A stretch of 64,000 nt of DNA from Phlebopus portentosus (taxonomy: Eukaryota > Basidiomycota > Agaricomycetes > Boletales > Boletinellaceae), in contig JAYXKI010000018.1 of the NCBI GenBank assembly GCA_037892935.1, positions 434,001 through 498,000 on the forward strand. The letters run 5' to 3'. Below, one piece after another: positions 34,197 through 44,883 of this stretch (positions are counted from its first letter, which is position 1; every line of letters begins with the position of its first letter). The notes beneath the pieces are model-generated. The model was not told the DNA's origin and did no database searches. It was given only the letters and a program-made list of their open reading frames with translations. A program made the translations under genes and the position numbers.

Positions 34197-37100
34197 CATC
34201 GAACATGCACCCTTCAGGGAAGTGCTACGCATCGGGCAGGGAAGACAGGCTCGTACGTGTGCATCATTTCGACGACGAGAGCCATTTCAAAGCAAAGCCT
34301 TACGAAGGAAAAGGATGCTCTACAGAAATGGCAGCTTGATGATCTTGGCCTGCAAATCAAACGTCTCCTCAACTGGTTCGATTACTGGACGCGACGCTGC
34401 CTTCGGATGAAGATATGCAGGTTATTCAACCAGCATCGAGCGTGGAAGGCGTCACTACGAATAACCTCGTCCTCTATAAGCCGATCCCAGAGCCACGGCA
34501 GACGGACAAGGCTAGTTTCATCCGGGAGGTTTTGGCAAGAGTGAAAAAAGCCGAGCAGGAGTACAAGGCGCGAACGGAGAACGAGCCGAACGAAGCTATT
34601 CGTGAGGCGGACGAGGCAACCACGCCGTCCGAAGCTCAACTTGAGAGTACCCAAGCCGGCCACCAGGCGACGATTCGGGCTTATATCAAGGAGAGAGACA
34701 CGCTGAAGACTATGATTTTCTCGTTATGAATGGGGCGGAGCACTTCCAGCTGCTACTTCTACTCAACAAGCGGGCTCATCGTCTCCGCAGGTGAACGTAC
34801 GTGTTCGCGAGCCAACTGAATTACAGAAGGAGCCCGAGGAATTCCGTTCCGAGCTAACTTTGAGGCATACCGAAAAGAAATGGGCGTTGGTACTATCAAG
34901 CTTCGCGAAGAAGTTCTCCAATACCAGCGTGAATCCAGCCAACTGGGTGCGGCACTCGCAAAGGCTAACGCGAGGATTGAATTCCTCAATGGTGAGTTTA
35001 TTCTCTTTGTGTCCTCAACGGGTCAAGCTCACGATTTGGGCTAGAGCGACATCGCATGGCTCAGGAACAGTACATCATGCACGAGCGAGAAGCTCAAAAT
35101 CTGCAGAAACGGAACCAACAATTGCACGATCAATACACACGTCTGGATATCGCATGCAACCATGCTGCCGAGGAATTAGCCTCTGCTAATACTCAGATCG
35201 AGCGATTGTGGAACGAATGCTCCAATCTTCGTGCAGAAAAAAAGATCTGGGAGGTGCGTAGCCGTTAATTTACTCGTCTTGTGATTCATATTAACTCGAG
35301 ATGTAGAATGTGCAGACTCGACTAATTGATGAGAACAAGATTCTGTCTCTGGAGCGGTCTCGTATGGCGGACTTGATTGCCAACGTGCAGAAAATGCACA
35401 ATGACATTGACAAGGCGAACGGCAGCGATAGGCGAAGATTCGAGTCTCAAATCCATAATCTGGAGGGCCAAGCGTAAGTGTTCCCCATATCAAGTTTACT
35501 TTAGCGTAATAACATTCAATTTTTGATGCTTTAGTCAGGATCTTCGAACTCAGCTATCCCGCGAGCGCGACACAGTCCGACAAATTTCATTGCAGAAGGA
35601 TATCGAAGTTCAGGAACTGCGAACTAAGGTTGATCGCTCCGTAAGTTAGATACTTCTGAAAATGTCTCCTACGTTATTGAATATTATGGCAGGTGGAGAA
35701 CTTGTCAAAGGCCCGAGAATCTCTTGTGGAGGCTGATACAAGTCGGAAACACCTACAAGAACGAGTGGATGAGCTTGTCAAGCAGGTGCAGATGAATGAA
35801 GAGAAGATTGCCGTTTACGAGCGACGTACTTCCTCGGTCACTGTCACGACTGGTGACGCTTCACGTCCGCAGGCGGGCGGAGACAGCTCGGAGCAAGAAC
35901 TCAAGGTTGAAGTCGCCGAACTCCGGTAAGTTTGACCGCATTTTTGTATTAGTTGGTTATTGACTTTCTTGATACCACGTAGGGCCGCATTGAAGGCTGC
36001 CGAAGTTGATCTTGCCGCTGCCCGCAGTCATGTGCAGCAATTCCAGGAAATCAGCCAGGCCAGTGAAGCTGCTCTGCAATCACTGTCTGCCACGCATGAC
36101 GAGTATAAGGCATCCACCGAAGCTCAGATCGCTAAAGTCGAGGTACAGGAGTTTATTCGTCCTCTGCATCATATACTGATCTTCATCATATCTAGGCTGA
36201 ACGGAAGGCACTTGAGGAGAAGATATCATCTCTGCAGGATGAGATCACTCGGCTTAACACGAAGAACGGCGAGCTCCAGCAAACGCTCGAAAAGGAGCGC
36301 GAGACATACACTCAGGACAAGAAGATGCTGGAGGACACGATTGTTGATATTACTAACGCTGAGATGACCTCGCGCACTGATCAAACATCTCGCGAGAATG
36401 AGATACGAGAGCAGATGGAGCGTGCCAAGGTGGGTCTATTATGATGTCAAGAGCATCAGTGAACTTACCTGCTGTATAAAGGCCGCTGAAGATAAATATT
36501 CTCGCGAAATCGTCGCTCATGCCGAGTCGATCAAGGTCGTGGACGCTTTCAAGAAGGAGCTCAGCGAGGCACGGGCTTCGTTACGCGAGAAGACGGTTCA
36601 AGCCGAGACTGCTCAGGCGAACTTGACTGCATCGGAAGCTAGTTGGAACCAGCAGCGAGAAGTTCTTAACAAGGAGATTACAGATCTCACAGCTCGGTAA
36701 GCATAGCTGTTCTGCTCACTTCCTCACAGATCCCCCCTAAGCAAGAATATAGTTGCAAAGACCTTGCGGCACAAAATAGCCTGCTTCACCAGCACCTGGA
36801 GTCTGTCAGTTCACAGGCCTCTCGTATACGTCAAGCTGCGGATTCAAACATGACCGTACCAGAGTCGGGTGACGGTGATGATGTGGATGGCCGTGTGGTG
36901 GAGCTGCGTTCCGTGGTAGCCTATCTGCGCAAGGAGAAGGAAATCGTTGACCTTCAACTAGAGCTCTTCAAGCAGGAGAATGCACGACAAAAGGCACAGA
37001 TCGACCATCTCAGCCAGGCTCTTGACGAAACAAGGACGGCACTCTCAAATGTTCGTCCGCACCGTTCTGCTTATCCTTACAATGCATTCTAACTCTTTCA

Positions 37101-38453
37101 AAAGGAGCGTGAAGATGCAGCGAAGGCTGTCAGTAATTCTGCTGAGCATGCCGAACTGTTGGACAGGATTAACCAACTCAACATTCTCCGTGAAAGCAAT
37201 GCTACGCTTCGCGCAGAGAGTGAAGCGCAAGCTCGCAAAGCACGCCAGCTTGAGACGACACTCAATCACCTCCAATCAGAACTGAATCCGCTTAAAGAAG
37301 AAGCGAAGACGCTCCGTGCTGAGCTTGATGCCAAGAATGCTCAGATTCAACGGCTTGAAGACGAGAGCCGTCAATGGAAGGAACGGAATGCTCAGCTTCT
37401 TACGAAGGCAAGTTAACTGATCCGTATTTATAGTATTTATACTTGAAGGCTTATTGACAACGACTAGTACGATCGTATTGACCCGAATGACGTCCAAGCT
37501 CTCAAGGACGAGATCGAAGACTTACAGATCGATCTCCGTAAGGCTGAGGAAGAGAAGGCGGCTTACACTGCCGAGAAGGATGCTTAGACTAAACTTGTAT
37601 GTTTGGCTCACTTTTGAAACAGACGCTTCGCTGACCTGACCAACTGACCTTACAGCTTGAGGACATGCAGGCTACACTCGCCGACTTCCGAATGAAATAC
37701 TCGTCTCTAGGGCAAGAATCTCACAACTGACTTGGGCAACTGAATCATCAGATTTCCAAGTTGAACGAGGCTATCGCTGAGCTGCGAAAGCAAGTCAAGG
37801 ACCTGTCCGACGAAAAGGAACGCCTCGCCAGTCAGGCCGCAGTGGCGACATCATCGGATTCTCTGAAGACTCAACTGGCGGCTGCAGTCCAGGAGAAAGA
37901 GACGTCAGCGAAGTTACTAGCCGATGAAGGCTGCCGCTGATCATGAGGCTGCTTTGGTGAGTGTACTGAGTTTTGACTACCAGCAATAATTTCTCTAGAT
38001 TTTGTCTAGTCCGCTCTCCGTGAGGAGAGGGACAAGTTACTCGCGGAGAAATACAAGCAGGAGCAAAAGCAGGCCGTGACCGCCGCTACTGAAAAACTGC
38101 GGGCTGAACTGCAGAATCCGGGTGCGGATGCAGCGGAGATCGCCGCTCGACATGCAAAGTGAACTCCGTGTGTTGGAAGCAAGACTCACCGCTAAGCATG
38201 AGGAGGAACTGAAGGCTGCGATTGAAAGGACACGGAAGGAGGCTAAGTAAGAAGACGCGAAGGCAGGTGCTGCTGCTTCTTTAGGTACCACGCAGGACAT
38301 GATCTCGAGCAAGGAGCTTGAGCAGGCCCTTAAGGCAGCGACCGAACGCAGCACGATGGAGTCTGCGACGAAGCTGAAATGGAAGGATGGTATGCTTCAG
38401 AAAGCTCTGGCGGGCGTGAAGCGAAGCATCTCAAGGCGCAAATCAAACGGTAA
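34197..38453 (+). pseudogene. captured fragment of nuclear-pore nucleoprotein TPR/MLP1
   Basis: A series of exon-like coiled-coil blocks separated by retained introns (for example 35254-35307, 35475-35534, 36428-36482). Recognisable TPR/MLP1 segments: GVTTNNLVLYKPIPE, ASANTQIERLWNECSNLRAE, ANVQKMHNDIDKANGSDRRR, then the TPR_MLP1 domain with AAEDKYSREIVAHAESIKVV, DLAAQNSLLHQHLESVSS, VVAYLRKEKEIVDLQLELFK and QENARQKAQIDHLSQALDET. The fragment starts well inside a TPR protein and ends without the usual C-terminal region. Lesions include TAG after YTAEKDA (37585), TGA after GQESHN (37730), a frameshift near 37925, TGA near 38160 and TAA near 38248. Retained introns mean a DNA-level capture, not a retrocopy. 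In the cell TPR forms the nuclear basket; this copy is not functional. Confidence 0.8.
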
Positions 38454-38744
38454 GGCATGGTGGGGGATATTTACGTGCAATGCTGTTCGATTTTGGGAAT
38501 GTGAAATGAAATACATTTGTCTTAATTTTATTTATTTATTTATTACAGTATAAAAATACATACCCCGTGAAAAAAAATAATGGAGAGCCCGAAGATGGAA
38601 AGGGAAACCTCCATGGAGAGCGTGCCCGTCACAGAGGTCGACGGCACGCCCTCTGAGGGGCTCAGGAGGGCTTGCTAAGCGGGGCCGAGGCGGCTTCACC
38701 GTAAGGGGCAGGTGGACCCTTCGCTTACGGTAAGCGGGCTCGGC

Positions 38745-38768
38745 GTCTCTCGACGATCGTCGAGAGAC
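38745..38768. repeat. 24-bp perfect palindrome near right end of insertion
   Basis: GTCTCTCGACGA joined directly to its reverse complement with no loop. It is the same GTCTCTCGAC motif as in the foldback units at 33928-34074, about 50 bp inside the right border. Confidence 0.85.
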
Positions 38769-38817
38769 CGATTACATCAGCGACCCCCACCCAGGCCCGG
38801 TCTCTCGACAAAACAAA

Positions 38818-40033
38818 GCCAATAATTTCCCTTTTCCTTGTCCGTGCAACTCACTAAGCCATGGCACATGGTTCTATCGTCTGTTACACAACAGGCGAAT
38901 GGGCATATCATTCATAAAGATATTTTTAAAGATATGCAACTAAATATTCAAAATATCCTAAATGTGGGTATGCTTTATGATATTTTGAAAATCAAATTGC
39001 ATATCAATTCAAATATCATCATCAATGATATCCTTAATTGTCTGTTGTGTTAGGCCTACCTTGAGCCTTTTCGTGTCTTGATTAGGAAACTATAGACAAT
39101 CCTTTGTTGAATAAACACAGACTAATGCTACCTGTGATTAGTGACACTCACGGCAACATCAACAGCTCAAATAACAACTCCTATGGAAACTCTAGTCGTG
39201 ACCAGGATTTTGGGACAAGTACTGCTTGTATCACAGAGATATTCCTCTCCCGGAGGCATGCCCCTTTCAGAGAGGGAGGAGCAACTCATACGTACAGGTC
39301 ACCACAAGCGCAAAAAATCGGTCGAGTTTCTACATGTAATTATCTTCACTGTTTCCTGTTCCATGATCGTGTGCATTCCAAATGTTATCTCCTTTCGTGA
39401 ACTGCCGACTGAAGTCGATGTACATCGTAACGACGAAGGGAAATTTGAAGGGATCAACAAGAGCTCATGCTTGCTTGTTCGCTTGTACGTGAAGGAGCTG
39501 AGCCTCGTACATTTACTTCAGTTTCTTCAAGAGAGCGCGACGTGGCAGGGAATTGTATCGTGGTCCAGTACATATAGAAATCTTATTACCATGAAGGTGG
39601 ATGAGTTCTTTTTTATCGCCCTCCAAATCCGTCGGCGATTTGCTTTGTGATTTGGTGAGCTTCTGGTGGATTAACTTTATGATGAACAGCCGAAATATGC
39701 CCGGGTCCAACTCTATAATAGTACAATGAACTACAGAACAGACGAGTACAGTACAAGCCGCGCACTCTGTAAATAGAAGCATTTCGACAAGACAATGACA
39801 GCACGAAACAGATAGACAAATGTGAAAGTCTGAATAATGAAAATTTAAAGACGACACCGAAGAATGATCATGGAACGAGCAAGAATATAAACAATGAAGG
39901 AAAAGAAGTGGCGTAGAATGAATGTGGCAAAGAATCTATACATACGTAATGTAAAAAACGAGATAATCAATCAAACACGTGAGCAGATGCTTACACCAGA
40001 CACGTTAGGGCCAGACACGTTAGGGCCGAGCCT
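38818..40033. repeat. array spacer right of the insertion, 3' flank of zf-7
   Basis: Spacer sequence of the tandem unit (AGCCATGGCACATGG near 38856, ACAGACGAGTACAGTACAAG near 39737) interrupted by MITE-2. The open frames at 39104-39650 read through spacer and are not conserved as protein in the other units. Confidence 0.7.
38887..39049. mobile_element. MITE-2: 163-bp AT-rich element with TTA target duplication
   Basis: TTA at 38884-38886 and 39050-39052 flanks ends that begin CACAACAG on both strands (left CACAACAGGCGAATGGGC, right reverse complement CACAACAGACAATTAAGG), then both reach ATATC. The other spacers show the empty site as ATCTGCTAGGCC or GTCTGCTAGGCC, for example near 18500 and 24465. 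TTA/TWA duplications and short ends fit a PIF/Harbinger-type MITE (inference). Confidence 0.82.
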
Positions 40034-41766
40034 TCAAAACCGACGCGCACGCTTGACACCGGTACTTGAACCTTCGCCTCTATAATCCTCTTCTTCTTCA
40101 GCATGTCCACCCATGCTCCTCAACCATCGCTTTTCCTCGTCGACGAGCCTTGGGTCATCAACGCTGACGTAGTCGGGTACGGTGGGGTCCGTCCTCCTTT
40201 TCACAGCCAAATTCCTTTCGTGCCCATCACGCAAGTGACGAACGAATTGGTCGCGCGTTCCGCGAGAGAAGGACGTACCGCAAGGGCAGGTGTACGCGCT
40301 CACCTGCAGGTTCACCTCCGTTACATGACGTGGTAAGCCTGTATTGGGCCCGACGGTTTTCAATGATCCCCTATCTTCTGCCCACATACACCGTTCTTCC
40401 GTCAAGCGTCTGGGACATTCGAGCTTGCCATCGGGATGTTGAGCCAAATAGGCATTCACATGGTCAGCAATGTGGGCACAAATGGTCCTGGTGTCAAAGG
40501 ATGTCAGGCATGCTCCATTCGGCAGAGCATCGTGCGGCGGGAATGGGCAGGACCACCGGTGTGAAGCACAATGCACGGGGTTAAGACCATATCGATAGAT
40601 TATAAACCCTGTTGACAAGGGGTTCGAGCCCGTAATCTTTGCCTTCCCTTTTATGTTCCTGGTGCTGCCGCGTCCAACAGCCGTTCCATTAGAGTTGCAG
40701 CCACCATGGCTGCTCGAAGACCTTGGGTCGTAAATATGGTTGTCGCGTTTTCTTTTTCTTGAACGGAGACTACTTGGCTCAGGGTCGGTAGCAATTTGTG
40801 TCTGGTCCGTCTGTGCCGTGTGTCGCTCGAAATGCACCATAGAAGGGCCGCCATCTGTCGGCGTAGAAATTAGCCCTTCTGACGGAGGGCTCGCGGATAA
40901 AGCCACAGTCAATGCTCTAGACACAATTATTGTCAAGGGATTATGGGACGAAGAGGAAAGGGTGCATACGGTGTCTCTTCGCTCTCAACCGATGCGCTGT
41001 TATCGGAACGTGAGGCAGAATCTTTGACTAGATGTTCATCCGTCTTCCCACCCAATGATTCGCCTACTGTGTAGCTGGTTATCACTGGCTCACCAGTGAA
41101 CCTATCAAATTCGAAGCGTTCATCCGTGATGTAGAACGCATATCGTTTCGATAGATCCATGAAGTCGTTTAAACTTATGGAGGGAATGCTCATAAGTTAC
41201 GATTTCATGATCAAAGAAATATATGCACACCTTAGGCTGGCAATAGTCTCTGCCGACTGTACTAACTGACCATCAGAAAAGAAGCTCGTTTTTAATGAGT
41301 CCTCTTCGGCGGGGACTGATGGTTCTGAGGCACTGTGGCAGGTAGCGTCGCATAGTGGATCTATGATCGTTTCGTTTCGTGGCTCAGACAGCTTGAGCGA
41401 TACTTCGAATCTGATTGTAAGGAAAGAGTAGTTAGCAAAAAGCAAATCAGACAAGTGATTGTCGTACCCATCTTCTATGGGCTGGAGAAGGCTTTCTAGC
41501 CTCTCCAGGGATCCCAGGGTTTCTTCAGCAGCATCATTGGTGGTGTCGAACAATTCCTCGTCGGACATGTCGAGAAAGTCCAGCCCGGAACTTGTCTCTG
41601 CCGGAAATGCGCTTTCAGACGCGTCAGTACGCGTACGAGTCTCAGTTATATGCACCGGATGTACTTACTTTGGTGTTGCTTTGGAATCTCCTTTATCTTC
41701 AGGCGCGTCAGTGGTTTGGGATGACGAGGATGAAGGAGAGTACGAACGACTGTAGGATTGGGGCAT
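40034..41766 (-). CDS. zf-7: C2H2-like nuclear protein, array copy with altered finger 2
   Basis: Exons 41669-41766, 41468-41611, 41231-41410, 40970-41173 and 40034-40916 give 502 residues; all introns are phase 2. Start MPQSYSRSYSPSSSSSQ; acidic block GLDFLDMSDEELFDTTND; middle FMDLSKRYAFYITDERFEFDRF; KRKRD basic patch; ends VKRARRF. Finger 1 (SCPFPPHDALPNGAC...HIADH) and finger 3 (CPCGTSFSRGTRD...HLRDGH) are intact. Finger 2 has the longer loop of this subgroup, C-x8-C-x20-H, and its last His is replaced by Asn (HVTEVNLQ, where zf-6 and zf-8 have HVTEVHL), so one zinc ligand is missing. The stop is TGA where most copies use TAA. May be partly functional. Confidence 0.8.
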
Positions 41767-43144
41767 AGTGGCTTAGATTCAAAGGGGACAGATGTCCACA
41801 GGAGCCACGTATTCCGAATAGGGTCAAAGCACGAGATGGAGTGCCTTGTGAGTAAAGTAGTGGGAGGAGAGAATACAAAGAGACGAGGAGGAACGCGACG
41901 CGTTTATTCGTCTGCTTATGTCATTTTAGCTTTGACAAACAAAGAGAAACGCGTCGCGTTTCTCTTGGGCATGTCGCGTAACAACTGCTCAATTCATTCT
42001 TTGATGGTGAGATCGCCATATACAAATGGCAGACTAAAACCGTGGACGTTGTTTGAACGAAGGGATTCTTGTAAAGAGTAAAGAGTAATATGCCAGTAAT
42101 TTTCCTTCTTGTTGTCCGCAACTCACTAAGCCACGGTACATGGTTTTGTCGTTTGCTAGGCTTGGAGTTTTTCGCGTCTGAATTAGGCAACTATGAATGA
42201 TTCTTTGTTTGATGAGCACTGAATGACGCTATTGGCGGCACTGCCAGTCGCAGCAACATTGGTAACTCAAGCAACTTCTACAGAGACTCTGATCGTGACT
42301 AGGATTCCTGGAAAATACTGCATTTGTACCAGAGATATTCTCCCCCAGGTATCCTTCTATCGGAGAGGGAGGAGCATCTCGTACGTACAGATCACCCCGA
42401 GCGCAAAAAATCGGTCGAGTTTCTACGTGTTTCCGTCTTCGCCGTTTCCTGTTATGTAATTCAATACGTTCCAAATGTTGTCTCCTGTTGACTGAATTCA
42501 ATGTACATCGTAAAGACGAAGGGAAATTTGATTCGGTCAACAAAAGCTCCAGTTTGCTTGTTAGCTTGCATGCGGAGGAGCTGAGCCTCGTACACTTGCT
42601 TTAGTCTTTCGTTCCTAAGTGGCTCATCCTTCGAGAGGGCATAACGTGCCACGGCATTGTATTGTGGCCCAATATGAGGAAGTCGATCTCATACCCATGC
42701 ATCATCCATACTGACACAAGCTCCCATCCGTTGTTTGGGTATTTCGACTTAGTACAGAAATCTCATGTCATGAAGACGGTTGAGTTCTTTTATATATCCT
42801 CCAAATCTGTCGGCTACTTGCTTAATGATTCAGTGAGCTTCTGGTGGAATAAGTATATGATGAATGACCTTAGATATACCCGGACTCAGTTCTATAATAG
42901 TACGATGAGCTACAGAATAGACGAGCACAGTGCAAGAGTAGCACTAACAGAGCACTTTATGAATGGAAGCATCCTGAAAGACGACGACAGCAGAAAACAA
43001 ACAACGAAGTGGCGTAGCCGACAGTGGCAAATAATCTATATGTAATGTATGTACGAAATTTGGATGACAGGTCAGGTAGAAATGATCGATGAAGCACGTG
43101 ATGAGGAGATGCTTACGCCGCCGGACAACATTAGGGCCGAGCCT
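41767..43144. repeat. array spacer zf-8 / zf-7
   Basis: Tandem-unit spacer with the usual blocks; no gene. Short frames such as 42662-43045 are spacer sequence. Confidence 0.7.
41892..41959 (-). promoter_or_regulatory. paired CGCGACGCG-type motif upstream of zf-7
   Basis: ACGCGACGCG at 41893 and ACGCGTCGCG at about 41949, 127 and about 185 bp upstream of the ATG, inverted. Confidence 0.5.
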
Positions 43145-44883
43145 TTAAGACCGACGTGCACGCTTTATACCGGTACTTGAGCCTTCGCCTCCATCATCCT
43201 CTTCTTTTTCAGCGTGCCCACCCATACTCCGCGACCATTGCTTTTCTTCTTCGACAAGTTTTGGGTCGTCTATGTCCACAAAATCGGGTGTTGTCGGATC
43301 CGTCTTCCTCTTTGCCTCCAGGTTTTTTCTGTGCCCATCACGCAAGTGACGAACGAATTGGTCGCGCGTCCCGCGAGAGAAAGACGTACCACAAGGGCAG
43401 GTGTATGCGTTCACCCGCAAGTGCACCTCCGTTACGTGGCGCGGTAGACCCGTATTGGGTCCGACGGTTCTCAACGACTCCCTATCTTCCGCCCACATGC
43501 AACGTTCGCTCGTGAGGCGTCTTGGGCATTCGAGTTTCCCGTCGGGGCGTTCAGCCAAATAGGCATCCACATGGTCAGCAATGTGGGAACGAATGGTCCC
43601 GGCGTCAAAGGATGTCAGACAGGCTCCATTCGGCAGAGTATCATGCGGTGGGAATGGGCAGGACCACCGGTGTGAGGGGCTATGAACAGGCTCAAGGCCG
43701 AACCGATAAATCATAAAATCGGTTGACAACGGGTTCGAGCCAGTGATCTTCGCCTTTCTTTTTCTGTTTGCTGTGTTACCTCGTTTGACAGCCTTCCCGA
43801 GAGATTTGCAAGCGCCATCGTTGCCTGAGTACGTTGGACTATTCACTTGGCCATCACGTTTCCTTTTAGTAGAGCTCAAACGAGCACCACTTGATCCGAT
43901 GGTGACTGTGTCATCTTTCTGCTTTGGCTGAGCTATGCGTAGCTCAGGCTGCATCACAGAAGCGTTTTCATCTTTCGGTGCAGAAATTAGCTCCTCTGAC
44001 GGAGGGCTCATGGATAAGGCCGCGGTCAATGTTCTAGGCGTAATCATTGTTAACAGGTCGCGGAAAGGAAGGTGATAAAGCACGTACGGTGTGTCTTCTC
44101 TCTCAGCCAACGGGTCATCATCAGAGCTTGATGCAGCGTCTTCGGCTGGATGTTCATCCGTCTTTCCTTCCAACGATTTATCCACCGTGTAACTGGTCAT
44201 CACTGGTTCACCAGTGAACCTATCAAATTCGAAGCGTTCATCCGTGATGTAGAACGCATATTTTCTCAGAAGATCCATGAAATTGTTGATACTTATGGAG
44301 GAATGCTCATAAGTTCCGATTTCATGATCAAAGAAACATATGCGCACCTTAGGCTGGCAATAGTTTCTGCCGACTGTACTAGATGGCCATTCGAAGAGAA
44401 GCTCGTTTTCGACGATTCACCTTCGGCAGGGACTGATGGTCCTGGGGTACTATGACAGGCAGTGTCGCATAGTGGGTCTGTAGTAGTCTCAGTTGGTGGC
44501 TCGAACAGTTTGAGCGATACGTCAAATCTGAATGCGGGAAAGGAATGATCAGCAAAAAGCAAATCAGGCAAACGATCGTCGTACCCATCTTCTACGGGCT
44601 GAAGGAGGCTTTCCAGCCTCTCTAGGGATCCGTGGATCTCATCAGCAGTATCGTTGGTGATGTTGAATAATTCGTCATTAGACATGTTGAGAAAGTCCAG
44701 GCTTGAGCTTGTCTCTGCCCAGAATACGCTTTCAGACGCGTCAGTACGCGTACGAGTCTCAGTTATATGCACCGGATGTGCTTACTTTGGTGTTGCTTTG
44801 GAATCTCCTTTATCTTCAGGCGCGTCAGTGGTTTGGGATGACGAGGATGAAGGAGAGTACGAACGACTGTGGGATTGGGACAT
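43145..44883 (-). CDS. zf-8: three-finger C2H2-like nuclear protein, array copy
   Basis: Exons 44786-44883, 44585-44728, 44348-44527, 44088-44291 and 43145-44033 give 504 residues; all introns are phase 2. Start MSQSHSRSYSPSSSSSQ; acidic block SLDFLNMSNDELFNITND; middle FMDLLRKYAFYITDERFEFDRF; KRKRD patch. Fingers: SCPFPPHDTLPNGAC...HIADH, ECPRRLTSERC...HVTEVH and CPCGTSFSRGTRD...HLRDGH, all ligands present. It ends IKRARRS, the only intact copy whose last residue is not Phe. Exons 1-4 and the fingers match zf-7, but the segment after finger 3 (EAKRKTDPTTPDFVDIDD) matches zf-5, so the gene is a mosaic. Role inferred as nuclear nucleic-acid binding. Confidence 0.82.

Larger units (their letters stand above)
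33326..38817. mobile_element. 5.5-kb insertion carrying a TPR/MLP1 gene fragment
   Basis: Family homology stops within exon 1 of zf-6 at about 33325 and resumes in spacer sequence at GCCAATAATT (38818). Compared with zf-1, about 430 bp of family sequence is missing at the junction. Both ends carry GAGAGACCG 7-20 bp inside the border, inverted to each other. Related GGTCTCTCGACA motifs are repeated eight times inside. GC-rich terminal segments frame a central fragment of a TPR/MLP1-type gene with introns. No transposase is seen, so it would be non-autonomous. Class is unresolved; see findings. Confidence 0.65.

Noticed and set aside
34197..38453. Functional coiled-coil gene
   Set aside because: The blocks are TPR/MLP1-like but with several in-frame stops, a frameshift and missing N- and C-terminal parts; treated as a captured pseudogene.
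33326..38817. Helitron as the class of the 5.5-kb insertion
   Set aside because: Gene capture fits, but no clear 5'-TC start, no CTRR end with a 3' hairpin at the right distance, and no A/T junction was found, so the class is left open.
39104..39650. 98- and 169-codon plus-strand frames in the spacer left of zf-7
   Set aside because: They read through tandem-unit spacer and are not conserved as proteins in the other spacers.
16392..44883. Array repeats as a CRISPR-like or rDNA-like repeat
   Set aside because: The units are 3.1-kb protein-coding duplications with introns, not short repeats with spacers and not rRNA.
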